64,000 nt of DNA, from positions 1,674,001 to 1,738,000 of the forward strand of contig CP051243.1 in assembly GCA_017795025.1 (NCBI GenBank), given 5' to 3'. Each line of letters begins with the position of its first letter. Positions within the stretch are counted from its first letter, which is position 1. The notes under the pieces were generated by a model that had not been told where the DNA came from, did not search any database, and was given only the letters and a program-made list of their open reading frames with translations. The DNA is from Flavobacteriales bacterium (GTDB lineage Bacteria; Bacteroidota; Bacteroidia; Flavobacteriales; Schleiferiaceae). Shown here piece after piece: positions 1 through 6,201 of this stretch. Made by a program: the position numbers and the translations under genes.

Positions 1-115
1 CCAGATAATCTTGTAGGCCGGCATATTCAATTTCGCTTTCGATATAAGATTTTATCTTATTCTCTTGCCCTGAAATTGCGCGAACAACAAACCATTTTTT
101 TCCACTATCGCTCAT
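1..115 (-). CDS. nusG: NusG, transcription antitermination factor (N-terminal fragment)
   Basis: Only the first 38 codons lie in the window; the gene continues past the left edge. The protein begins MSDSGKKWFVVRAISGQENK, the usual start of NusG, whose NGN domain binds RNA polymerase and whose KOW domain links it to ribosome or Rho. It starts 9 nt after the secE stop, so secE and nusG are co-transcribed, as in most bacteria. Identification rests on this short N-terminus plus the secE neighbour. Confidence 0.9.
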   Translation of the reverse strand, partial: MSDSGKKWFVVRAISGQENKIKSYIESEIEYAGLQDYL

Positions 116-124
116 ATGGGCTTC

Positions 125-316
125 TTAGAATGCTTCGTAAATCGTTGATAAAACAGCACTAATACCTTTGTCCATTGCTGCAATAACTAATGCAATGATT
201 ACAGAAGCTACAGCTACAAGAACTGAAGTCTTTTGTAACTCGGACCAAGTTGGCCAACTTGTTTTATTTACCAATTCCTCGTAGGATTCTTGGAAGTAAG
301 TTTTCACTTTACTCAT
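125..316 (-). CDS. secE: SecE, preprotein translocase subunit
   Basis: A 63-residue single-span inner-membrane protein, the short form of SecE that clamps SecY in the translocon. Residues 1-30 are an amphipathic N-terminus with the family pattern ELVNKTSWPTWSEL. Residues about 31-55 form one hydrophobic helix. It lies between tRNA-Trp and nusG, the classic trnW-secE-nusG arrangement. Length and motif fit the family closely. Confidence 0.95.
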   Translation of the reverse strand: MSKVKTYFQESYEELVNKTSWPTWSELQKTSVLVAVASVIIALVIAAMDKGISAVLSTIYEAF

Positions 317-330
317 TCCTTAAGTCTTTG

Positions 331-403
331 CACGGGTGGTAAGATTCGAACTCACGACCTTTGGTTTTGGAGACCACTGCTCTACCAACTGAGCTACACC
401 CGT
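331..403 (-). tRNA. trnW: tRNA-Trp (CCA)
   Basis: A 73-nt cloverleaf on the minus strand. The acceptor pairs ACGGGTG with CACCCGT, followed by discriminator G. The T-arm carries GAGTTCGAATC and the anticodon loop reads CTCCAAA, giving CCA. No 3' CCA is encoded. It sits between tuf and secE. Confidence 0.95.
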
Positions 404-410
404 ATTTAGT

Positions 411-448
411 GAGAAAGGTATCCCGACAAAATCGGGACACCTTTTCTC
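411..448 (-). other. Long hairpin between tuf and tRNA-Trp
   Basis: Two nested arms, GAGAAAGGT with ACCTTT-CTC and TCCCGA with TCGGGA, give a near-continuous stem of about 15 bp around a CAAAA loop on the plus strand (TTTTG on the minus strand). On the minus strand no T-run follows, so it does not look like an intrinsic terminator. It may protect the tuf mRNA 3' end or mark a processing site that frees tRNA-Trp. That role is inference. Confidence 0.6.
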
Positions 449-473
449 AAAAAATCTATTTAATCGAGATGAA

Positions 474-1661
474 TTACTCGATAATTTCAGTTACCTGACC
501 GGCACCAACTGTACGTCCACCTTCACGGATTGCGAAACGAAGACCTTTGTTGATAGCAACTGGAGCGATTAACTGAACGTGGATTGTTAAGTTATCACCA
601 GGCATAACCATTTCAGTACCTTCTGGTAATTGGATTTCTCCAGTCACGTCAGTTGTACGTAAGTAGAACTGAGGACGGTAGTTATTGTGGAAAGGAGTGT
701 GACGACCACCTTCTTCTTTCTTCAAGATATACACCTCAGCTTTAAACTTAACGTGAGGAGTAATAGAACCTGGCTTACAGATTACCATTCCACGACGGAT
801 CATTGATTTCTCAATACCACGTAATAAGATACCTACGTTATCACCGGCTTCACCGCGATCAAGGATCTTACGGAACATCTCAACACCAGTAATGGTAGAG
901 GTTAATTTCTCATCACCGAAACCGATAATATCTACAGCGTCACCAGTATTAGCAACACCAGTTTCAATACGACCAGTAGCTACAGTACCACGACCAGTAA
1001 TAGAGAATACGTCCTCGATAGGCATCAAGAATGGCTTCTCGTTATCGCGCTCTGGCTCCTGAATCCAAGTATCACAAGCGTCCATAAGAGCCATTACAGT
1101 GTCTACCCACTTTTGCTCGTTGTTCAAAGCACCAAGGGCAGAACCTGAGATAACTGGAGTTTCATCACCGTCATACTCGTAGAAAGAAAGTAATTCACGT
1201 ACTTCCATCTCAACTAGCTCAAGAAGCTCCTCATCGTCTACCATATCCACTTTGTTAAGGAATACAACGATGCGAGGAATACCTACCTGACGACCTAATA
1301 GGATGTGCTCACGAGTCTGAGGCATTGGGCCATCAGTAGCAGCTACAACAAGGATAGCACCGTCCATCTGGGCAGCACCAGTTACCATGTTTTTAACGTA
1401 GTCGGCGTGACCTGGACAGTCAACGTGCGCGTAGTGACGATTTGCAGTTTCGTACTCTACGTGAGCTGAGTTAATAGTAATACCACGCTCTTTTTCTTCA
1501 GGAGCGTTGTCAATTGAATCGAAATCACGTTTTTCGGAAAAACCAGCATTAGCCAATACGTTTGTAATGGCAGCAGTCAAAGTGGTCTTACCGTGGTCAA
1601 CGTGTCCGATTGTACCGATGTTCAAATGCGGTTTGTTACGAACAAAAGTTTCCTTTGCCAT
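474..1661 (-). CDS. tuf: Elongation factor Tu
   Basis: A 395-residue GTPase that delivers aminoacyl-tRNA to the ribosome. The start MAKETF was chosen over an in-frame codon 20 residues upstream because family members begin here. G1 is GHVDHGKT (residues 19-26), followed by DCPGH and NKVD. The C-terminus is [15 protein letters not shown]. It lies downstream of four tRNA genes and upstream of tRNA-Trp, secE and nusG, an order resembling E. coli tufB. A 15-nt palindrome (1702-1716) lies in the leader between tRNA-Thr and tuf. A weak -7-like TAATTTTT (1675-1682, read on the minus strand) could give tuf its own promoter. Confidence 0.98.
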   Translation of the reverse strand: MAKETFVRNKPHLNIGTIGHVDHGKTTLTAAITNVLANAGFSEKRDFDSIDNAPEEKERGITINSAHVEYETANRHYAHVDCPGHADYVKNMVTGAAQMDGAILVVAATDGPMPQTREHILLGRQVGIPRIVVFLNKVDMVDDEELLELVEMEVRELLSFYEYDGDETPVISGSALGALNNEQKWVDTVMALMDACDTWIQEPERDNEKPFLMPIEDVFSITGRGTVATGRIETGVANTGDAVDIIGFGDEKLTSTITGVEMFRKILDRGEAGDNVGILLRGIEKSMIRRGMVICKPGSITPHVKFKAEVYILKKEEGGRHTPFHNNYRPQFYLRTTDVTGEIQLPEGTEMVMPGDNLTIHVQLIAPVAINKGLRFAIREGGRTVGAGQVTEIIE

Positions 1662-1725
1662 GGTTTGTGTCTTAAAAATTAAAACTTTATATATATAAGC
1701 GAGACCACTGTGGTCTTTCACTTAG

Positions 1726-1797
1726 AGCCAATGAGGGGATTTGAACCCCTGACCTCTTCCTTACCAAGGAAACGCTCTACCCCTGAGCTACATCGGC
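1726..1797 (-). tRNA. trnT: tRNA-Thr (GGT)
   Basis: A 72-nt cloverleaf. The acceptor pairs GCCGATG with CATTGGC (one G-U), the T-arm is GGGGTTCAAATCCCC, and the anticodon loop TTGGTAA gives GGT. It is immediately upstream of tuf, like thrT of the E. coli thrU-tyrU-glyT-thrT-tufB operon. Confidence 0.95.
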
Positions 1798-1814
1798 AAA
1801 AGCAGTTCCCTGCC

Positions 1815-1864
1815 AAAAAAAAATCCAAAAGGTGGCACGATACCTTAGCATCCTAGCCACCTTT
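1815..1864 (-). terminator. Terminator-like hairpin inside the tRNA-tuf operon
   Basis: On the minus strand AAAGGTGGC pairs with GCCACCTTT (9 bp, 19-nt loop), then TGGA, then nine T. The T-run starts 4 nt past the stem, so termination is probably weak or partial. It lies between tRNA-Gly and tRNA-Thr(GGT)/tuf and could set the tRNA to tuf ratio, or act as a processing hairpin. Confidence 0.5.
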
Positions 1865-1872
1865 CGTCTTAG

Positions 1873-1946
1873 AGCGGGAAACGGGATTCGAACCCGCGAC
1901 CCTCAGCTTGGAAGGCTGATGCTCTAGCCAGCTGAGCTACTCCCGC
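1873..1946 (-). tRNA. trnG: tRNA-Gly (TCC)
   Basis: A 74-nt cloverleaf. Acceptor GCGGGAG pairs with TTCCCGC (one G-U), the T-arm is GCGGGTTCGAATCCCGT, and the anticodon loop CTTCCAA gives TCC. It is third in the tRNA cluster. Confidence 0.95.
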
Positions 1947-1966
1947 CTAATCCAAAAAATGGTTGG

Positions 1967-2049
1967 TGGGGAGAGCAGGATTCGAACCTGCGAAGGTGTA
2001 TACCAACAGATTTACAGTCTGTCCTCGTTGGCCGCTTGAGTATCTCCCC
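1967..2049 (-). tRNA. trnY: tRNA-Tyr (GTA)
   Basis: An 83-nt class II tRNA with a long variable arm. The acceptor GGGGAGA pairs with TCTCCCC, discriminator A. The anticodon loop contains GTA within ACTGTAAAT. It is second in the cluster. Confidence 0.95.
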
Positions 2050-2089
2050 AATCAATATTTAAAGAACGCCTTCTATTAAGAGAAAAAAG

Positions 2090-2163
2090 AGCCTGTGGAG
2101 GGATTCGAACCCCCGACCAGCTGATTACAAATCAGCTGCTCTGGCCAACTGAGCTACACAGGC
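2090..2163 (-). tRNA. trnT: tRNA-Thr (TGT)
   Basis: A 74-nt cloverleaf, the first gene of the tRNA-tuf operon. Acceptor GCCTGTG pairs with CACAGGC, and anticodon loop TTTGTAA gives TGT. A strong promoter lies about 50 nt upstream. Confidence 0.95.
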
Positions 2164-2180
2164 TTTTTTAACATTCTCTT

Positions 2181-2213
2181 ATAAAAGAACAGTCCGTTTT
2201 TGAAAACGGACTG
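2181..2213 (-). terminator. Intrinsic terminator of hpf, overlapping the tRNA-tuf start region
   Basis: An 11-bp perfect stem (CAGTCCGTTTT with AAAACGGACTG, 2190-2213) is followed on the minus strand by TTCTTTTAT. It would end transcripts from xerC-hpf. The tRNA-tuf -7 box abuts its 5' arm, so RNA started there would lack most of that arm and escape termination. Confidence 0.65.
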
Positions 2214-2243
2214 CAAATGTAAGATGATTTTTGATTGCCACAA
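2214..2243 (-). promoter_or_regulatory. Bacteroidota promoter of the tRNA-tuf-secE-nusG operon
   Basis: On the minus strand a TTG -33 element (2241-2243) is followed after exactly 19 nt by TACATTTG (2214-2221), a perfect TAnnTTTG -7 box. The predicted start is near 2207. Confidence 0.8.
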
Positions 2244-2261
2244 GGGGCATTGAAAAAATTT

Positions 2262-2567
2262 TTAGGAGGCTACCATTCTAGGCTTCTCCTTATGCTTCAT
2301 TAACTGTCTGCGCAAGGCCTCCGTAGCCATATCAGCCGCCGCCTCAAATGATCGGTTTGTCTTAGAAACCACCAATTCATGACCTGGTATATGTAACTTG
2401 ATTTCAACTTCCTTGTTCTCTTTTGCCGAAGTATTGATCAACTTCAGGTAAACTTCCCCATTAATAATACGATCATTGAACAGTTCAAGTTTATCCAATT
2501 TACCTTGGATGAAATCGAGCAATTTCACATCTGCGGTGAAATTTACAGATTGAAAGGTAGCTTTCAT
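2262..2567 (-). CDS. hpf: Ribosome hibernation-promoting factor, short HPF/RaiA type
   Basis: A 101-residue protein of the HPF/RaiA family, which binds the 30S decoding region and silences ribosomes in starvation. It starts [20 protein letters not shown] and has the beta-alpha-beta-beta-beta-alpha pattern, including the VYLKL and VEIKLHIPG strands and the helix [16 protein letters not shown]. It lacks the C-terminal dimerisation domain of long HPF. Its ATG overlaps the xerC stop as ATGA, so the two are translationally coupled, a common pairing in Flavobacteriia. Confidence 0.88.
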   Translation of the reverse strand: MKATFQSVNFTADVKLLDFIQGKLDKLELFNDRIINGEVYLKLINTSAKENKEVEIKLHIPGHELVVSKTNRSFEAAADMATEALRRQLMKHKEKPRMVAS

Positions 2568-3472
2568 ACGTCATCAGAATTTGTGGCTCGAGGATGAGCC
2601 TGATTATACAAGTGTTTCAAACGGTCAATGGAGTTATGAGTATAAACTTGCGTAGCCGCTAAAGATGAATGACCTAATAACTCCTTTACGGAGTTTAAAT
2701 CAGCACCCCTGTTTAGTAAGTGACTAGCAAACGAATGCCGCAACACATGTGGGCTTCTTTTATCCACCCCACTGACTAAACTAAGATAGGCATTTACCGA
2801 GTTGTAAACAAGCTTTGGATAAAGCTTTTTAGCCTTTCTAGTAAGGAACACAGGCGCAGTCTGACTTAGCGCGGATAGCTCATTCCTAGGACCCTTTAAA
2901 AAGCGATTTAAGCGCTTCACCAAACCTTCGGCTAGGGGGATTTCCCGTTCCTTGCTCCCTTTACCTTTAACCTTTATATACCCGGCTTCTAATCTTAAAT
3001 CTGCAATCTTCAAATCAATCAGCTCGCTTAGGCGCAATCCGCATTGATAGAATAAATCCAATATTAAAGCCTGGGCAAACATCCAATAATCATCTTCATC
3101 AACCTCTAATGAGAGCAAGGCAAGCATATCTTCTTCTGGGACAGCCCGAAGTAATTTACGAGGCGGCTTGGGAACAACAACATTTGCCGCGACGTTTGTT
3201 TTCACTCGACCTTCCCGCAGTAAATATTTATAAAAGGAACGAAGGGCACTCAGCTTTCGCTTGATGGAGGTTCGAGCCATTTCCTGCTCTACCAAAGAAA
3301 CCACCCATGATCGTATAATGCTGTGGTGAACCGCCGTAAGATCTTCCTCTTCAAATTCCTCCTCAAGAAATGAAGCGAACAGACTTAAGTCCGTTTGATA
3401 AGCCTTTAAGGTGTGCTCAGAGAATCGCTTTTGAAAGCGGAGATAATCTAAAAACTGTTCGATATAAGACAT
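2564..3472 (-). CDS. xerC: Tyrosine recombinase XerC/XerD family
   Basis: A 302-residue tyrosine recombinase, probably one of the Xer enzymes that resolve chromosome dimers at dif. The SAM-like N-terminal domain covers about residues 1-90. The catalytic domain has Arg in CGLRLSEL, Lys in [11 protein letters not shown], His-x-x-Arg in [11 protein letters not shown], His in LLGHSS and Tyr in TQVYTH. The start MSYIEQF was preferred over an in-frame codon 10 residues upstream that lies in the rpsU terminator hairpin. No mobile element surrounds it, so a housekeeping role is likely. XerC versus XerD cannot be decided here. Confidence 0.88.
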   Translation of the reverse strand: MSYIEQFLDYLRFQKRFSEHTLKAYQTDLSLFASFLEEEFEEEDLTAVHHSIIRSWVVSLVEQEMARTSIKRKLSALRSFYKYLLREGRVKTNVAANVVVPKPPRKLLRAVPEEDMLALLSLEVDEDDYWMFAQALILDLFYQCGLRLSELIDLKIADLRLEAGYIKVKGKGSKEREIPLAEGLVKRLNRFLKGPRNELSALSQTAPVFLTRKAKKLYPKLVYNSVNAYLSLVSGVDKRSPHVLRHSFASHLLNRGADLNSVKELLGHSSLAATQVYTHNSIDRLKHLYNQAHPRATNSDDV

Positions 3473-3511
3473 AAAAAAGCAAGGGAATGTAAATATATAC
3501 AAACCCTTGCT
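3473..3511 (-). terminator. Intrinsic terminator of rpsU abutting the xerC start
   Basis: On the minus strand AGCAAGGG pairs with CCCTTGCT (8 bp, 18-nt loop), followed by TTTTT and then the xerC ATG. The loop contains a -7-like TATATTTA (3490-3497; last base differs from the consensus). Confidence 0.7.
3490..3497 (-). promoter_or_regulatory. Possible xerC -7 element inside the terminator loop
   Basis: TATATTTA matches TAnnTTTG in all but the last base and lies 17 nt before the xerC ATG, the usual distance in this window. No clear TTG at -33 was seen. Weak support. Confidence 0.35.
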
Positions 3512-3538
3512 GGAAATATGACAATCAGAAAGTGAGGC

Positions 3539-3730
3539 TTATTCCTCTTCCTGACGTAATTGCTGAATGTAGGCAGCCTTTAAAACCTCCTTGCGACGAG
3601 CAACAGATGGCTTTACAAATTGCTTGCGACCACGAATCTGCTTCATAACGCCGGTACGGTCGTATTTACGCTTGTAACGTTTTAATGCACGGTCGATAGA
3701 CTCACCTTCTTTAACAGAAATAACTAACAT
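3539..3730 (-). CDS. rpsU: 30S ribosomal protein bS21
   Basis: A 63-residue basic protein of the bS21 family (MLVISVKEGESIDRALKRYK, VARRKEVLKAAY). In Bacteroidota ribosomes bS21 helps hide the 16S anti-Shine-Dalgarno tail; Tyr54, the position I recall as implicated in this in Flavobacterium, is present. Many Flavobacteriales reportedly keep an extended Shine-Dalgarno sequence before rpsU for autoregulation, but the leader here ends TTAAAAGCGAAGA and shows none. It has its own promoter and terminator. Confidence 0.95.
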   Translation of the reverse strand: MLVISVKEGESIDRALKRYKRKYDRTGVMKQIRGRKQFVKPSVARRKEVLKAAYIQQLRQEEE

Positions 3731-3757
3731 TCTTCGCTTTTAATTTTTTTCGGGCTG

Positions 3758-3786
3758 CAAATATAGCCATTATATCTTATCAGCAA
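3758..3786 (-). promoter_or_regulatory. Promoter of rpsU
   Basis: On the minus strand TTG (3784-3786), an 18-nt spacer, then TATATTTG (3758-3765), a perfect TAnnTTTG. The rpsU ATG lies 27 nt further on. Confidence 0.72.
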
Positions 3787-3790
3787 TATT

Positions 3791-4960
3791 CTACTTCATC
3801 AATTCTCGAGAAATCACCAACTTTTGAATTTCGGTGGTTCCTTCCCCGATGGTACAAAGCTTTACATCGCGGTAAAACTTCTCTACTGGAAAGTCTTTAG
3901 TGAAGCCATATCCTCCAAAAATTTGAACCGCCTCATTACAAACCATCACCGCGACCTCGGAACTATACATTTTCGCTTTGGCCCCTGCAACAGTTACCTT
4001 TTCCCCTTTATTCTTAAGGTCACAAGCCTGCCAGGTTAATAGCTCAGCCGCATCAAGCTGCGTTGCCATATCTGCCAGTTTGAAGCTCACTCCCTGAAAT
4101 TTGGAGATGGGCTTTCCAAATTGCTCCCGTTCCTTAGAATATTTTACAGCTGCTTCTAGAGCACCATAACCGGTTCCTAAAGAAAGTGCAGCGATGGATA
4201 TCCGACCTCCATCTAAAATTTTCATAGCCTGAATAAAACCGTCTCCTTCTTCCCCGAGCATATTTGCATGAGGAACCCTACAGTTTTCAAAAATCAACTC
4301 TGCCGTTTCGGAAGCACGCATGCCTAACTTATCTTCTTTTCGCCCACCTTTAAATCCGGGGGTACCTTTCTCAATAATAAAGGCCGACATTCCATGAGAA
4401 TCGCCCTTTTCGCCGGTGCGAACGATGACCACCGCCACATCTCCAGATATGGCATGAGTAATAAAGTTTTTCGAGCCGTTGATAACCCATTCATCGCCCT
4501 CACGTACTGCCGTGGTGTTCATCCCACCTGCATCACTTCCAGTACCTACTTCGGTTAAACCCCAGGCGCCAATATGCTCAGCGGTAGCCAACTTTGGCAA
4601 GTACTTGCGCTTTTGCTCTTCATTCCCAAAAGTGAGGATATGATTAGTACATAATGAATTGTGCGCCGCCATACTTAGTCCTATCGAAGGATCTACCTTA
4701 GACAATTCTTTAATAGCAGTAACATACTCGTAGTATCCTAAGCCTGATCCTCCGTAAGTTTCGGGAACTAAAACGCCCATCAAACCAAGTTCCCCCAACT
4801 GCTTAAAAATTTCAACCGGAAATTCTTGGGCTTCATCCCACTTCATGATATTAGGACGGATGTGCTGTTCGGCAAAATCACGAACTGATTCTGCAATCAT
4901 TTTTTGCGTCTCCGAAGTGGAGAAGTCAATCCCAACAGAAAGGGTTGAATTTGTTTCCAT
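3791..4960 (-). CDS. Acyl-CoA dehydrogenase
   Basis: A 389-residue flavoenzyme that introduces the trans-2 double bond in acyl-CoA during beta-oxidation or branched-chain amino-acid breakdown. It shows the three standard parts: N-terminal helices (about 15-125), a middle beta domain with WGLTEVGTGSDAGG and NGSKNFITHA (about 130-235), and C-terminal helices with FGGYGFTKDFPVEKFYRD. The catalytic Glu is in IGEGTTEIQ near the end, the short-chain/butyryl type position. The 27-nt gap to the upstream gene suggests co-transcription. Exact chain-length preference cannot be read. Confidence 0.9.
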   Translation of the reverse strand: METNSTLSVGIDFSTSETQKMIAESVRDFAEQHIRPNIMKWDEAQEFPVEIFKQLGELGLMGVLVPETYGGSGLGYYEYVTAIKELSKVDPSIGLSMAAHNSLCTNHILTFGNEEQKRKYLPKLATAEHIGAWGLTEVGTGSDAGGMNTTAVREGDEWVINGSKNFITHAISGDVAVVIVRTGEKGDSHGMSAFIIEKGTPGFKGGRKEDKLGMRASETAELIFENCRVPHANMLGEEGDGFIQAMKILDGGRISIAALSLGTGYGALEAAVKYSKEREQFGKPISKFQGVSFKLADMATQLDAAELLTWQACDLKNKGEKVTVAGAKAKMYSSEVAVMVCNEAVQIFGGYGFTKDFPVEKFYRDVKLCTIGEGTTEIQKLVISRELMK

Positions 4961-4987
4961 AGTTGCCGTATTAAATTGAGAGGATTA

Positions 4988-6055
4988 TTAATTCAAGCTA
5001 TCGGAAGCTACTTTTAAATAGGGTGCAAGTTTACTGAATAATACATCATCGACCAATTCAATGTTCATGAGCTCTTCCACCTTTTTAAAGTCTCTTAGTC
5101 GTTCCCTAAAATCAACAATATTTCGAGCGAGGTAATAATTGATATAGGGATGCTCCTGCAGCTCTTCCAGAGTACTTTGATTTAAATCGTAATACCTTAT
5201 TTCCTCACTGCAGTATAAATAGGGTCTTACTTTCTCTAAATCAATACTATCTACAATATGGTGCCAGAGCAATTGCTCTAAACGATGATAGCCCCCCAAG
5301 CGAATGCGCCATTCGTATATCCGCCTCGCTCTAGCAGGACCAATGCCCTTAACTTGAATCAAGGCTAAAGTGTCGGCCTCATTTAAATCAAGCACCCCTT
5401 GAAAAGGAATCAGCTCGGCGGTAGTATCCCTTGGTAAATCCAGCCAAGGCTCTAAACTACTAGCCAAGGTAGAATCGATTCCATAAACTTTATAAATGTC
5501 TACAGGCGCCTCAAAAGGTCGATACTTATCCCTAAACGAGCTTATCCCTCGCCGAGCAGAAATGGATAAGCCCATCGCTTCTAAAGCGGAGTCGCTCACC
5601 GTATTTGGATTAAAGGACTTTAGGTTTAATGGACCTTCCTCCCGCACTACTTCTTGCCAGGTTTTTCGATCTCTTTTAGGGAAATCCGCAAATGGAATTA
5701 ATCTTTGGAAGGTTTGACTATCCATATTATAAAGCCGACTCAGGTCCTTTTCGGAAAACAGTTTTCCACCGGCTTTTAGGTAATTCAACCAGCTCTTGGC
5801 AGCACTTTGGCCTACACCGATTTCTGCCAAAAACGCTGAATCCACCTGGTTTGGATTAAAAACGCGCAACCTGGAATCGTAAATACTATCTCTCGCTGCA
5901 AGCTCTATTTGCCACAAGCGCTTTTGCTCCTGGATGTATTCATCCGAGAATGTTTCTTGGACCGGAAATAGATCCCAATAAAAGGTGTCGATGATCTGCA
6001 TGCTTAGCGCCAATAAAAACAAGATGACTAAGGCTCTTCTGGTGGTCGGCTTCAT
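4988..6055 (-). CDS. Membrane-anchored protein with repeated helix-hairpin-helix motifs
   Basis: A 355-residue protein with one N-terminal membrane helix (about 8-25) and four ComEA-like helix-hairpin-helix units, each opening with F/D-N-P-N or D-L-N and containing a G-x-G or equivalent turn; the clearest is DLNEADTLALIQVKGIGPARARRI. Such units bind DNA backbone, and Bacteroidota carry multi-HHH proteins of this form of unknown function; DNA uptake is one possibility. The ATG at 6055 was preferred over an upstream GTG because it follows an A-rich stretch and gives a clean positively charged anchor. Confidence 0.72.
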   Translation of the reverse strand: MKPTTRRALVILFLLALSMQIIDTFYWDLFPVQETFSDEYIQEQKRLWQIELAARDSIYDSRLRVFNPNQVDSAFLAEIGVGQSAAKSWLNYLKAGGKLFSEKDLSRLYNMDSQTFQRLIPFADFPKRDRKTWQEVVREEGPLNLKSFNPNTVSDSALEAMGLSISARRGISSFRDKYRPFEAPVDIYKVYGIDSTLASSLEPWLDLPRDTTAELIPFQGVLDLNEADTLALIQVKGIGPARARRIYEWRIRLGGYHRLEQLLWHHIVDSIDLEKVRPYLYCSEEIRYYDLNQSTLEELQEHPYINYYLARNIVDFRERLRDFKKVEELMNIELVDDVLFSKLAPYLKVASDSLN

Positions 6056-6201
6056 TTTTAAGGGAAAGTAATTCACCCTTACTAATAAATCCGATTCACA
6101 AACGCTTCAAAAACGATTATAAGTGCTTCGAAGGAGGCAATAGTATTTTAAAGACTGCCTTTTTTTTGCGATACTTGTGGCTTCCAAAAATTACAGCATC
6201 C

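Noticed and set aside
1662-1721. A 20-codon N-terminal extension of tuf
   Set aside because: All EF-Tu begin MAKE-like, and the extension covers the untranslated leader and a palindrome.
2564-3472. Integrase of a mobile element
   Set aside because: The tyrosine recombinase is coupled to hpf in a housekeeping context, with no att repeats or cargo genes.
6121-6170. Hairpin AAGGAGGCA / TGCCTTTTT as a plus-strand terminator
   Set aside because: No plus-strand gene ends upstream, and the stem needs two G-U pairs.
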